Of a stretch of 35,276 nucleotides of DNA, positions 27,514-35,276 are shown one piece after another. Under the pieces are notes generated by a model that had not been told where the DNA came from, searched no databases, and saw only the letters and a program-made list of their open reading frames with translations. Each line of letters opens with the position of its first letter. The first letter of the stretch is position 1. Source of the stretch: Kosakonia sacchari (GTDB taxonomy: Bacteria; Pseudomonadota; Gammaproteobacteria; Enterobacterales; Enterobacteriaceae); assembly GCA_900109485.1 (NCBI GenBank), contig FOAY01000021.1, positions 34,152-69,427 on the forward strand, in the 5' to 3' direction. The position numbers and the translations under genes are program-made.

Positions 27514-28887
27514 TTAAATTACCCTTGAGAACTGCTGCATACGCGCTTTCTGGCGTAAATACGCATCAAAGCACATACAGATATTGCGGATCAGCAAACG
27601 CCCTTTCGGCGTGACCTGTAGCCCCTGCTCATTCATCTCCACCAGCCCATCGTTCACCAGCGGCGCTAACAGGCGTAAATCTTCAGCAAAATAGTCGCGG
27701 AAATTAAGATCCCATGCGCGTTCCGTCGCACTGAAATCCAGCCGGAAATTACAAATCAGACCTTTAATCACATCACGGCGAATACAGTCGTCGCGGGTAA
27801 GCGCAATACCGCGCCACAACGCATCGCCGCGTTCGTCAACCTGCTGGTAGTAGAGCTTCAACTCTTTCTGGTTTTGCGCATAGCTGTCGCCGATCATGCT
27901 GATGGCGGAAACGCCCAGCCCCAGCAAATCGCTGTCGCCCTGCGTGGTGTAGCCCTGGAAGTTACGGTGCAAAACGCCGTCGCGCTGGGCAATCGCCAGC
28001 TCGTCATCCGGGCGGGCGAAGTGATCCATACCGATAAACTGATAACCGGAGCCGGTCAGCGAGGCGATGGTTTGTTGCAAAATATCGAGCTTCTGTTGCG
28101 CCGAAGGCAGATCGGCGTCTTTGATTTTGCGTTGCGCGGCAAACAGCGTCGGCAGGTGCGCATAGTTGAAGACGCTCAGGCGATCCGGGCTAAGCTCTGC
28201 AACACGTTGTAGCGTAAAGGCGAAGCTTTCCTGAGTCTGTTTCGGCAACCCATAAATCAGATCGATATTTGTTGAGGTAAAACCAATCTCGCGGGCATGG
28301 TTGAGCAGCGCAAAGATAAACTCTTCGTCCTGCTCGCGGTTGACCAGCCTTTGCACCTCTTTGTTGAAATCCTGCACGCCCATACTTAGGCGGTTAAAAC
28401 CTTCCGCACGCAAATGGTCAAGCACATCGAGTTCAATTTCACGGGGATCGACCTCAATAGAGATCTCTGCGTCGGTATTGAAATCAAAATGGCTGCGCAG
28501 CAGCCCCATCAGGCGGCTGATTTGCGTTTTGTTGAGGTATGTTGGCGTACCGCCGCCCCAATGCAACTGGCTGACGTGGCGACCGCGAAACAGCGGCGCG
28601 CGATGGGCAATTTCCTGCTCCAGCGCATCGAGATATTGATCGGCCTTATGCTGCTGGCGGGTGACGATTTTATTGCAGCCGCAGAAGTAGCAAAGCTTGT
28701 GGCAAAACGGAATATGCGCATACAGCGACAGCGGCCGCTCAGGATAACGCGCAACCGCCTGGCGGAAATCCTCTTCGCCGTAAGCGTCTGAAAACTCCAG
28801 CGCGGTGGGATAGGACGTGTAGCGCGGCCCGGAATAGTTATATTTCTGGATCAGGGCCAGATCCCAGTCGATAATTTGCTCTGACAT
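27514..28887 (-). CDS. hemN: Oxygen-independent coproporphyrinogen III dehydrogenase
   Basis: 457 residues, the E. coli length. Radical-SAM cluster Cys are C62, C66 and C69, with the family's extra C71 (FCHKLCYFCGCNK). The SAM-binding GGGTP motif follows (WGGGTPTYLN), then the HemN C-terminal domain. It converts coproporphyrinogen III to protoporphyrinogen IX without oxygen, in the cytoplasm, as part of haem synthesis. Its GGAG ribosome site lies inside the last codons of the small ORF upstream, 3 bases beyond that ORF's stop, suggesting co-translation with it. Confidence 0.98.
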   Translation of the reverse strand: MSEQIIDWDLALIQKYNYSGPRYTSYPTALEFSDAYGEEDFRQAVARYPERPLSLYAHIPFCHKLCYFCGCNKIVTRQQHKADQYLDALEQEIAHRAPLFRGRHVSQLHWGGGTPTYLNKTQISRLMGLLRSHFDFNTDAEISIEVDPREIELDVLDHLRAEGFNRLSMGVQDFNKEVQRLVNREQDEEFIFALLNHAREIGFTSTNIDLIYGLPKQTQESFAFTLQRVAELSPDRLSVFNYAHLPTLFAAQRKIKDADLPSAQQKLDILQQTIASLTGSGYQFIGMDHFARPDDELAIAQRDGVLHRNFQGYTTQGDSDLLGLGVSAISMIGDSYAQNQKELKLYYQQVDERGDALWRGIALTRDDCIRRDVIKGLICNFRLDFSATERAWDLNFRDYFAEDLRLLAPLVNDGLVEMNEQGLQVTPKGRLLIRNICMCFDAYLRQKARMQQFSRVI

Positions 28888-28890
28888 TGC

Positions 28891-29064
28891 TTACTCCTTC
28901 CGATGACGCCGCTGGCGGTTCCGGCGGCCCGGCCTGACCTCGTTGCGGGTCATAAGCCGGTTGCGCAGCCACACTTTGCGCTGCGACAACCGCTGTAGTT
29001 TAACGAATAACCACACCAGATAACATATAACCGGAAGGGTTATAAGCAGGACGGGAAAGCCCAT
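28891..29064 (-). CDS. Small basic single-pass membrane protein between yihI and hemN (hypothetical)
   Basis: A 57-codon ORF I found by reading the gap between yihI and hemN. It starts 9 bases after the yihI stop and ends 3 bases before the hemN start, filling the gap exactly. Residues 2-21 form one hydrophobic helix (GFPVLLITLPVICYLVWLF). The remaining 36 residues contain 15 Lys or Arg (RLSQRKVWLRNRLMTRNEV and then a run of Arg), so the tail should be cytoplasmic and could touch RNA, ribosome or lipid. No good ribosome site precedes the ATG, but coupling from yihI could serve. It may be a relic or short form of the membrane protein found next to hemN in other gammaproteobacteria. No function is assigned. 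Confidence 0.6.
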   Translation of the reverse strand: MGFPVLLITLPVICYLVWLFVKLQRLSQRKVWLRNRLMTRNEVRPGRRNRQRRHRKE

Positions 29065-29073
29065 AGAAAAGGA

Positions 29074-29577
29074 TCAGTTGCCGCCTTTCAGCAGGCGCAT
29101 CATATCTTCCCGGCCTTCCTCTTCTTCTTCGTCTTCATCATCATCGTAAGAAAGGCCCAGTTTCTGCATCAACTCATCGATGCGGTCCAGTTTGGCGTTA
29201 ACCCACGCTTGATCGTCAGCGCTCAGGGTTTCACCCTCTTCAAGACGTTCCAGTAGCGCGTCCAGGCGCTCATCCGTTTCCAGCATCTCCAACTCAGCCT
29301 GCGGTGAAAGCATAGGTTTCTCGCTCTTAGGTTTGTGCTGCTTGTTGACCGGTGTGTCGGTGACACCCAGCGGGATCGGTTTTTTGCTGCCAACGCGCGG
29401 GTCTTTCTGCAACTTGCCTTTACCGGTGCCAGAAGACTCACCGCCACTGTTCGCACGGCTGCCAGAGACATTACCGCGATGCTTTTTCTCGCGCTTACGA
29501 TCGCGGCCTTCCTGATTCAATTCTTCACGGGTTTTGCGGCGCACTTTATTGCGCGGATTGGAGGACGGTTTTTTCAT
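29074..29577 (-). CDS. yihI: Der GTPase-activating protein YihI
   Basis: 167 residues (E. coli 169). The N-terminal third is rich in Lys and Arg ([23 protein letters not shown]), followed by a conserved middle ([27 protein letters not shown]), a helical region ([15 protein letters not shown]) and an acidic tail ([11 protein letters not shown]). YihI stimulates GTP hydrolysis by Der (EngA) and so tunes 50S ribosome assembly. It is transcribed away from csrC and probably together with the small ORF and hemN downstream. Confidence 0.95.
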   Translation of the reverse strand: MKKPSSNPRNKVRRKTREELNQEGRDRKREKKHRGNVSGSRANSGGESSGTGKGKLQKDPRVGSKKPIPLGVTDTPVNKQHKPKSEKPMLSPQAELEMLETDERLDALLERLEEGETLSADDQAWVNAKLDRIDELMQKLGLSYDDDEDEEEEEGREDMMRLLKGGN

Positions 29578-29642
29578 AATGGTCGTCTTAAGTCGTTTTC
29601 TTCAGTATAGAATTGCGGCGGAATCTAGCAGAAAGCAAGCAA

Positions 29643-29880
29643 AGAAAAAAGGCGACAGTGTAAACCGTCGCCTTTTTTCTTGACCTTCAGCCCGTAACGG
29701 GCTTTACGTTCCCTGTTTGCTGTCAACGTGCCCTGTTTATCCTTCAGCTAAGAACGTTCCCTGTTGAGGTCCCTTTCCTTGCAAACATCTCCTGACGTTA
29801 TCCTGTGGTCTTCGCCTCCTGGCGCTCCAGACCCCTCGATCCTTGAGTCTTCCTTCCCTTTCAGGCCTCCTGCCTTGTGT
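29643..29880 (-). ncRNA. csrC: CsrC, CsrA-sequestering small RNA
   Basis: Located between yihI and yihA and oriented as in E. coli. Read on the minus strand it holds about 13 GGA motifs, many in AGGA or GGGA context, including the conserved block GGAGCGCCAGGAGGCGAAGA (around 29807-29826). It ends with a strong terminator (29645-29678, AAGGCGAC...GTCGCC plus T run). CsrC binds several CsrA dimers and relieves CsrA control of carbon storage, motility and biofilm. The 5' end near 29880 is inferred from a possible -10 TAAAGT and -35 TTGTCT just upstream. Three near-identical 13-base units lie inside it (see findings). Confidence 0.88.
29645..29678 (-). terminator. csrC intrinsic terminator
   Basis: GGCGAC and GTCGCC arms enclose a short loop, with an A run on one side and a T run on the other. 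It is effective in both directions. Confidence 0.92.
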
Positions 29881-30157
29881 GGGTTACTTTACCCTTCTGA
29901 GCTACACAGACAAGCATTAACAGGACTTAAAACGCCAGTTTCAGACTATTCTTCAACCATAAGTTATTGATTAAAATATTCTTATCCATTTATCAACCTG
30001 AAATTTCTCTGAAAGTTCGCATAGCAGGAAGGGCCAATATCTTACACATGGCGCGGTAATGGCTTACGGCTGCCAGACAGGTTTCTGGCGAGAAAAACAG
30101 CCTTTTGTTCCGGTTCAGGTATAATCGCCGCATGCTTTGATGATGGAGACGACCGTT
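29881..30157. promoter_or_regulatory. Divergent csrC and yihA upstream region
   Basis: No gene is supported. The csrC promoter candidate lies at its left edge (about 29886-29912). A TATAAT (30120-30125) 33 bases before the TTG start of yihA is a likely -10 for that gene. An AT-rich block (29960-29990) could take IHF or H-NS. The UvrY site known upstream of E. coli csrC could not be pinpointed. Confidence 0.45.
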
Positions 30158-30784
30158 TTGACAAACCTGAATTACCAAAAGACGCATTTTGTCACCAGTG
30201 CGCCTGATATTCGCCACTTGCCTGCCGATACTGGCGTTGAAGTGGCTTTTGCCGGCCGTTCCAATGCAGGTAAATCGAGCGCGCTTAACACATTAACTCA
30301 ACAGAAAAACCTGGCGCGCACCTCAAAAACCCCCGGCCGTACGCAACTGATTAACCTGTTTGAAGTTGCCGAGGGCAAGCGCCTCGTCGATTTGCCGGGT
30401 TACGGCTACGCCGAAGTGCCGGAAGAGATGAAACTCAAATGGCAACGTGCACTGGGTGAATATCTTGAAAAACGCCAGTGTTTGCAGGGGCTTGTGGTGC
30501 TGATGGACATTCGCCATCCGTTAAAAGATCTCGATCAGCAGATGATCTCATGGGCAGTAGAGAGCAACTTGCAGGTTCTCGTGCTGCTGACCAAAGCGGA
30601 CAAACTGGCCAGCGGCGCACGTAAAACGCAGCTAAATATGGTACGGGAAGCGGTGCTGGCTTTTAACGGTGAAGTGCAGGTAGAAGCATTCTCTTCACTG
30701 AAAAAACAGGGCGTGGATAAGCTGCGTGAAAAACTGGATGGCTGGTTCAGTTCCCTGCCGCCGGTTGAAGAAACCGACGCATAA
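30158..30784 (+). CDS. yihA: Ribosome-biogenesis GTPase YihA/EngB
   Basis: 208 residues from the TTG at 30158, the start used for E. coli EngB (MTNLNYQ...). GGAG lies 9 bases upstream of it; in-frame ATGs at 30140 and 30143 have no ribosome site. G1 GRSNAGKS (33-40), G2 region TPGRTQ, G3 DLPGYG, G4 TKAD. An essential TrmE-Era-EngA-YihA class GTPase needed for late 50S assembly. Confidence 0.96.
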   Translation: MTNLNYQKTHFVTSAPDIRHLPADTGVEVAFAGRSNAGKSSALNTLTQQKNLARTSKTPGRTQLINLFEVAEGKRLVDLPGYGYAEVPEEMKLKWQRALGEYLEKRQCLQGLVVLMDIRHPLKDLDQQMISWAVESNLQVLVLLTKADKLASGARKTQLNMVREAVLAFNGEVQVEAFSSLKKQGVDKLREKLDGWFSSLPPVEETDA

Positions 30785-30825
30785 TCCTCAGGTGCGGCGT
30801 CCGCCGCGCTTTTTCTTTCGCGCAA

Positions 30826-30933
30826 TAAAAAACGCCCCAGTCATTACTGACTGGGGCGGCTAAATATTCAGCCAAATCCGATTACGTGAAGTAAAAGGTC
30901 TGAAAGATAGAACATCTTACCTCTGTACCCTAC
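30826..30933 (-). ncRNA. spf: Spot 42 small RNA
   Basis: 108 bases, nearly identical to E. coli Spot 42 by eye: 5' GTAGGGTACAGAGGTAAGAT at 30933 downwards, and a terminator stem GCCCCAGTCA/TGACTGGGGC ending in T residues at 30826. An Hfq-dependent sRNA that represses secondary carbon genes (for example galK) in glucose-rich cells; its own gene is repressed by CRP-cAMP in E. coli. It lies just downstream of polA as in E. coli. Confidence 0.97.
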
Positions 30934-30940
30934 GCAAATA

Positions 30941-30968
30941 ACTCTACTCCCTTTTTGGATCCGGACAA
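30941..30968 (-). promoter_or_regulatory. Spot 42 promoter
   Basis: Minus-strand TTGTCC (30963-30968) and TAGAGT (30941-30946), 16 bases apart, with 7 bases to the known RNA start at 30933. A CRP site is expected overlapping or upstream but is not clear by eye. Confidence 0.7.
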
Positions 30969-31081
30969 AGCACTTTTTGTAATTTCTTTTCAATTTTTAC
31001 ATATGGAATTCTAATGATTGTCACAAAACTGTCGGCGATATGTTGCTTACTTACAGAAAAAGCCCCTTATTCACCGAACGC

Positions 31082-33868
31082 TTAGTGCGCTTGATCCCAG
31101 TTTTGCCCGCTCCCCACTTCCACCAGCAAAGGCACATCAAGCGTGGTGCTGCTTTCCATCAGTTCATGGATCTTTTTCGACACTGCATCAACATCATCTT
31201 TATGCACTTCGAACACCAGTTCATCGTGTACCTGCATGATCATACGCACCCGAGGTTTTTCGCTTTGCAGCCAGCCATCCACGGCGATCATTGCCCGTTT
31301 GATGATATCGGCCGCCGTACCCTGCATCGGTGCGTTGATTGCTGCGCGCTCCGCTCCTGCGCGTCGGGCGGCATTGCTGGATTTGATGTCCGGCAGATAG
31401 AGGCGACGGCCATCCAGCGTTTCCACATAACCGCGATCTTTCGCCTGTGCTCGTGTGCGCTCCATATACTCCAGTACGCCAGGATAACGCTCAAAGTAAA
31501 GATCCATATACTTCTGCGACTCTTTGCGCGGAATATTAAGCTGTCGGGACAAACCAAAGGCGCTCATTCCGTAGATCAAACCAAAGTTGATCGCTTTCGC
31601 GCTGCGACGCTGTTCATTGCTTACGCTTTCCAGCGGCAAGCCGAAGACTTCAGCGGCGGTCGCCCGGTGAATATCTTTACCTTCAGCAAAGGCTGACAGC
31701 AGGCCTTTATCGCGTGACAGATGCGCCATAATACGCAGTTCAATTTGCGAGTAGTCTGCCGAGACAATCACATAATCTTTCGGCGCAATAAACGCCTGGC
31801 GAATGCGTCGCCCTTCATCATTACGCACCGGAATGTTTTGCAGGTTTGGATCGGTAGATGATAAACGCCCGGTTGCCGTCACCGCCTGGTGATACGAGGT
31901 ATGCACGCGCCCGGTTTTTGGATTAATCATCAGCGGCAGTTTGTCGGTGTAGGTTGATTTGAGCTTGGCCAACCCACGGTATTCCAGAATGACTTTCGGC
32001 AACGGGTAATCCAGCGCCAGCTCTTCCAGTACCTCTTCTGAGGTTGAAGGCGCGCCGCCCGGCGTTTTCTTCAGCGGTTTAATCCCCTGTTTTTCAAACA
32101 GAATGGTTTGCAGCTGCTTGGTTGATGAGAGGTTAAATGGCTCACCTGCAATGTCGTGCGCTTTTTTCTCCAGCTCAGCCAGGCGCAATGTCAGCTCTTC
32201 GGAATGCTTATGTAGCACCGCAGGATCAATATTGACGCCGTTACGTTCAATGCGGGAGAGCACAGGCACCAGCGGCATTTCGATATTCTGGAACACATTC
32301 AGCGGCCCGGCATTTTTTTGCAGCTCCGGCCACATCTTCAGATGCAGTTGCAGCGTGACATCAGCATCTTCCGCTGCGTAGCGCCCCGCCTGTTCCAGAG
32401 CGATTTGGTTAAAAGTGAGCTGGTTTTTGCCCTTGCCGGCAATCTCTTCGAAGGTGATGGTTTTATGCTGCAACCAGCGTTCAGACAGGCTGTCCATATC
32501 GTGGCGACCGACAACGCTATCCAGCGTGTAGGATTCGAGCATGGTGTCGAACGCGATCCCGCGTAGCTCAATGCCGTAGTTTTCCAGCACACCGCGATCG
32601 TATTTCAGGTTCTGCCCTACTTTGCGGGCATTCTCATCTTCCAGCAGCGGTTTAAGCAGTTCTAATACACGATCGCGGGCGATTTGGTCAGGTGCATCAA
32701 GATAATCATGCGCGACCGGCACATAAGCGGCGACGCCTGGTTCAATCGCAAAGGAGAGGCCAACCAGATTAGCACTGATATTATCGAGGCTGTCCGTTTC
32801 GGTATCAAAGGCAAACAGCGGCGCGCGCTTCAGTTTCGCGATCCACTGTTGCAACGTCTCTTCGTCAAGAATGGTGACGTACTGTTCCGCAGAGAGTGTG
32901 GCGACCGGCATATCAGCTTCCGCTTCCACCACAATGGTTTCCTGCGGTTTGGCCGTGGGTTTCGCGCTTTTCGCCTGCAACCACTTACCGGCTTCGATGT
33001 CTGTTATCCAGCGTTTGAATTCATATTGCTTAAACAACCCAAGCAGTTCCTGAGCCGCAGGTTGCTGCACTTCCAGTTGCTCACACGTCAGTTCCAGTTC
33101 GACATCGGTTTTGATGGTCGCCAGTTGATAAGAGAGGTACGCCACCTCTTTATTCTGCTCCAGCTTCGCGGCCATGGTTTTCGCGCCACGGAAGGTCAAT
33201 CCGGCAATTTTATCTGATTCAGCATACAGCGTATCCAGACCACCCAGCCCTTGTAGCAGCGCCTGCGCGGTTTTCTCACCCACGCCAGGAACACCCGGAA
33301 TGTTATCGGAGGAGTCGCCCATCAGCGCCAGGAAATCGATGATCAGTTCAGGCGGTACACCATATTTGGTGACAACCTCATCCGGGCCGAGAATGGTGTT
33401 GGTCATAGTATTGATCAACGTGATACCCGGCGTTACCAGCTGCGCCATATCTTTATCACCGGTACTGATCAGCACCGGGCGCCCCATTTTCTCGGCTTCT
33501 CGCGCCAGCGTGCCGATCACATCATCCGCTTCCACGCCAGAAACCGCCAATAGCGGCAGGCCCATCGCTTTAACCATGGCGTGCAGCGGTTCTATTTGCG
33601 CACGCAGATCGTCTGGCATCGGAGGTCGATGGGATTTGTAATGCTCAAATAGCTCATCACGGAAGGTTTTTCCTTTCGCATCAAATACTACGGCGGCATG
33701 GGTCGGCTGATATTGCAGGATCAGGCTACGCAGCATATTCAGCACGCCGTACATGGCACCGGTGGGTTCTCCGGCGCTGTTGGTCAGCGGCGGGAACGCA
33801 TGATATGCGCGATAGAGGTAAGACGAGCCGTCAACAAGGATAAGGGGATTTTCTGGGATCTGAACCAT
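31082..33868 (-). CDS. polA: DNA polymerase I
   Basis: 928 residues, exactly the E. coli length. The N-terminal 5'-3' exonuclease ([20 protein letters not shown], then [12 protein letters not shown]) runs to about residue 320. The 3'-5' exonuclease has FDTETDSLD (D355, E357). The polymerase domain has motif [12 protein letters not shown] (D705), the O helix [14 protein letters not shown] and motif C QVHDEL (D882). It performs gap filling, RNA-primer removal and repair. All catalytic residues are present. Spot 42 is just downstream; the upstream region carries DnaA boxes. Confidence 0.99.
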   Translation of the reverse strand: MVQIPENPLILVDGSSYLYRAYHAFPPLTNSAGEPTGAMYGVLNMLRSLILQYQPTHAAVVFDAKGKTFRDELFEHYKSHRPPMPDDLRAQIEPLHAMVKAMGLPLLAVSGVEADDVIGTLAREAEKMGRPVLISTGDKDMAQLVTPGITLINTMTNTILGPDEVVTKYGVPPELIIDFLALMGDSSDNIPGVPGVGEKTAQALLQGLGGLDTLYAESDKIAGLTFRGAKTMAAKLEQNKEVAYLSYQLATIKTDVELELTCEQLEVQQPAAQELLGLFKQYEFKRWITDIEAGKWLQAKSAKPTAKPQETIVVEAEADMPVATLSAEQYVTILDEETLQQWIAKLKRAPLFAFDTETDSLDNISANLVGLSFAIEPGVAAYVPVAHDYLDAPDQIARDRVLELLKPLLEDENARKVGQNLKYDRGVLENYGIELRGIAFDTMLESYTLDSVVGRHDMDSLSERWLQHKTITFEEIAGKGKNQLTFNQIALEQAGRYAAEDADVTLQLHLKMWPELQKNAGPLNVFQNIEMPLVPVLSRIERNGVNIDPAVLHKHSEELTLRLAELEKKAHDIAGEPFNLSSTKQLQTILFEKQGIKPLKKTPGGAPSTSEEVLEELALDYPLPKVILEYRGLAKLKSTYTDKLPLMINPKTGRVHTSYHQAVTATGRLSSTDPNLQNIPVRNDEGRRIRQAFIAPKDYVIVSADYSQIELRIMAHLSRDKGLLSAFAEGKDIHRATAAEVFGLPLESVSNEQRRSAKAINFGLIYGMSAFGLSRQLNIPRKESQKYMDLYFERYPGVLEYMERTRAQAKDRGYVETLDGRRLYLPDIKSSNAARRAGAERAAINAPMQGTAADIIKRAMIAVDGWLQSEKPRVRMIMQVHDELVFEVHKDDVDAVSKKIHELMESSTTLDVPLLVEVGSGQNWDQAH

Positions 33869-34257
33869 GATGTCCGTGCCTGTTTATCAATTTATAGCTA
33901 AAGGATGCCACAGACAGGGAGAAAACATGAGTTTTTCACGGTATTTGCCGGAAAAGATTTCGCGATCGTCGGGATCGCTCGCACAATAAACCTGTGGATA
34001 AGTTTGTGAATAATTTCTGCCCGGCTGGATTTTTGTGCCCTTCTGTCGATCGTAAAAAAACACAATCACTTTAGATTTAATCAGTTACGCAAAGATAAAA
34101 GATCATTATTGTCTTTTGATGGCAATTTACTCTATGTGGATATAAGAAAAGTCAATCGGCATTCTCTATTCCAGAGGCACCGGGTATTACCAGCAAGGTT
34201 TAAGCATTCCTGCACTGGGTTTTCTGCTAAAATCAGCGCCTTACTCTTCTTTATTGT
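33869..34257. promoter_or_regulatory. Divergent polA-yihG region with DnaA boxes
   Basis: A 389-bp region without a gene. TGTGGATAA (33993-34001) is a perfect DnaA box on the minus strand (TTATCCACA). TGTGAATAA (34005-34013, TTATTCACA) is a second consensus box 12 bases on, in the same orientation, and TGTGGATAT (34135-34143) a near match. Four GATC sites lie at 33964, 33973, 34048 and 34101. In E. coli DnaA protein is reported to stimulate polA expression, so these boxes plausibly regulate polA. Confidence 0.75.
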
Positions 34258-35202
34258 GTGCCTTTAGCAGCTAACTTTCTGAATACTTTAATTATGTCGA
34301 GATTGCTTGCAGTATTCACTCTGTTTATGAGTGTCCTGCTTACCATACTGGTTACTATTTTTTGCTCCGTGCCGATTATTGTTGCCGGCTTACTCAAGCT
34401 GCTGCTTCCAGTGCCAGTATTGTGGAGAGCAATCTCAGCCTTCTGTAATTTCATGATGTATTGCTGGTGTGTAGGCCTCTCATGGCTGCTGCATCTCAAT
34501 CCACATTTAAAATGGGATGTTGAAGGGCTGGAAGGACTGAATAAAAAGAACTGGTATTTGCTGATCTGCAATCACCATAGCTGGGCAGATATCGTGGTGT
34601 TATGCGTGCTGTTTCGCAAACATATCCCGACGAATAAATATTTCCTTAAGCAACAACTCGCCTGGGTACCCTTTATTGGGCTCGCCTGCTGGGCGCTGGA
34701 TATGCCATTTATGCGCCGCTATTCCAGAGGCTATCTGCTCCGTCACCCGGAACGCCGCGGCAAAGACGTGGAAACCACACGGCGCTCATGTGAGAAGTTT
34801 CGCTATCATCCCACCACGATTGTGAATTTCGTGGAAGGCTCGCGCTTTACCGAGGAAAAACGTCGCCAGACACGTTCCCCCTTCAAAAATCTATTACCAC
34901 CAAAAGCGGCCGGTATGGCTATGGCGCTAAACGTGCTGGGAGAACAGTTTGATAAGTTGCTGGATGTTACTTTGTGCTACCCGGAAAATGATAAGACGCC
35001 TTTCTTTGATATGCTCAGCGGCAAGCTGACGCGCATTGTCGTACGTATTAATTTGCTGCCGGTGAATGAAGAACTGCATGGCGATTACGTCAACGACAAG
35101 AATTTTAAACGCGGTTTTCAGCAATGGCTGAATAAATTATGGTCCGGCAAAGATGAACATATTGACGCGATAAAAGCGCAATGTAAAAAACCACCTGCAT
35201 AG
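34258..35202 (+). CDS. yihG: Inner-membrane acyltransferase YihG (PlsC family)
   Basis: 314 residues from a GTG at 34258; the first ATG is at 34294 (302 residues). Neither has a clear ribosome site. The upstream start is kept because residues 6-13 (NFLNTLIM) resemble the E. coli N-terminus. There is a membrane helix near 16-48. The catalytic NHxxxxD motif is present with H106 and D111 (NHHSWAD), and EGSRFT is the acceptor motif. It is a lysophosphatidic-acid acyltransferase-like enzyme; E. coli YihG affects phospholipid acyl composition and motility. Divergent from polA. Confidence 0.9.
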   Translation: MPLAANFLNTLIMSRLLAVFTLFMSVLLTILVTIFCSVPIIVAGLLKLLLPVPVLWRAISAFCNFMMYCWCVGLSWLLHLNPHLKWDVEGLEGLNKKNWYLLICNHHSWADIVVLCVLFRKHIPTNKYFLKQQLAWVPFIGLACWALDMPFMRRYSRGYLLRHPERRGKDVETTRRSCEKFRYHPTTIVNFVEGSRFTEEKRRQTRSPFKNLLPPKAAGMAMALNVLGEQFDKLLDVTLCYPENDKTPFFDMLSGKLTRIVVRINLLPVNEELHGDYVNDKNFKRGFQQWLNKLWSGKDEHIDAIKAQCKKPPA

Positions 35203-35209
35203 CAGGTGG
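35191..35209. terminator. Hairpin spanning the yihG stop codon
   Basis: CCACCTGC (35191-35198) and GCAGGTGG (35202-35209) with loop ATA containing the start of the TAG stop. An A run on its left gives a U tract on the minus strand, so it probably terminates a convergent minus-strand gene beyond the window (yihF in E. coli order). Confidence 0.7.
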
Positions 35210-35217
35210 CATTGATA

Positions 35218-35234
35218 ACGCCCCATAGGGGCGT
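35218..35234. repeat. Second hairpin after yihG
   Basis: ACGCCCC (35218-35224) and GGGGCGT (35228-35234) form a perfect 7-bp stem with loop ATA, 8 bases after the first hairpin. No T tract. It may reinforce termination. Confidence 0.6.
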
Positions 35235-35276
35235 ACTAAGTCCAGACTCTGAGAGCCTTCCCTTCACACCTCTTTT

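Noticed and set aside
27335-27517. 60-codon plus-strand ORF overlapping yshB
   Set aside because: A different frame from yshB with no ribosome site; yshB is the recognisable gene.
29764-29970. 68-codon plus-strand ORF overlapping csrC
   Set aside because: It is antisense to the sRNA, its content is explained by TCC repeats opposite the GGA motifs, and it has no ribosome site.
1-35276. CRISPR array, tRNA or rRNA genes, insertion sequences, prophage genes
   Set aside because: Looked for; no regularly spaced repeats, cloverleaf sequences, transposase or phage proteins are visible.

Overview
The window is a piece of an Enterobacteriaceae chromosome. Protein lengths, key residues and gene order match the Escherichia/Klebsiella/Enterobacter/Kosakonia type, but the genus cannot be fixed from the sequence alone. 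The core runs rhaM - (variable segment) - fdhD - fdoGHI-fdhE - (esterase) - fabY/dtd/yihY/yihX - typA - glnALG - yshB - hemN - yihI - csrC - yihA - spf - polA - yihG. This is the same order as in E. coli, read on the opposite strand.

Positions 1-1561 hold the end of a rhamnose locus: a REP-like palindrome, a lactaldehyde reductase and the rhamnose mutarotase. From 1593 to 7557 a complete chaperone-usher fimbrial operon lies on the minus strand (major subunit, chaperone, usher, tip adhesin, second chaperone). It is preceded by about 420 bp of very AT-rich DNA with two inverted repeats. Next come an XRE-cupin regulator divergent from an azlC/azlD amino-acid exporter pair, with repeated CGTTC motifs between them, and a short DUF1471 periplasmic protein. 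This stretch between rhaM and fdhD is the accessory part of the window.

Positions 9985-16588 carry the aerobic formate dehydrogenase-O system. The sulfurtransferase gene fdhD is divergent from fdoG, fdoH, fdoI and fdhE. fdoG is read through an in-frame TGA (selenocysteine, codon 196) followed by a SECIS hairpin. The fdhD-fdoG intergenic region carries an unusual imperfect direct repeat with associated hairpins.

From 16890 to 20724 there is an HSL-type esterase, convergent with the tightly overlapping yihX-yihY-dtd-fabY operon. typA and glnA diverge around a textbook nitrogen-regulated promoter (CRP site, NtrC enhancers, sigma-54 promoter). The 3' UTR of glnA is the place of the GlnZ sRNA and here contains a strong hairpin resembling a dispersed repeat. 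glnL and glnG (NtrB/NtrC) follow, then the small gene yshB.

On the minus strand, yihI is followed by a previously unlabelled 57-codon membrane-protein ORF and hemN. Two regulatory RNAs are recognisable: CsrC, which sequesters CsrA, and Spot 42. polA follows with DnaA boxes upstream, and the window ends with the acyltransferase gene yihG and tandem hairpins.
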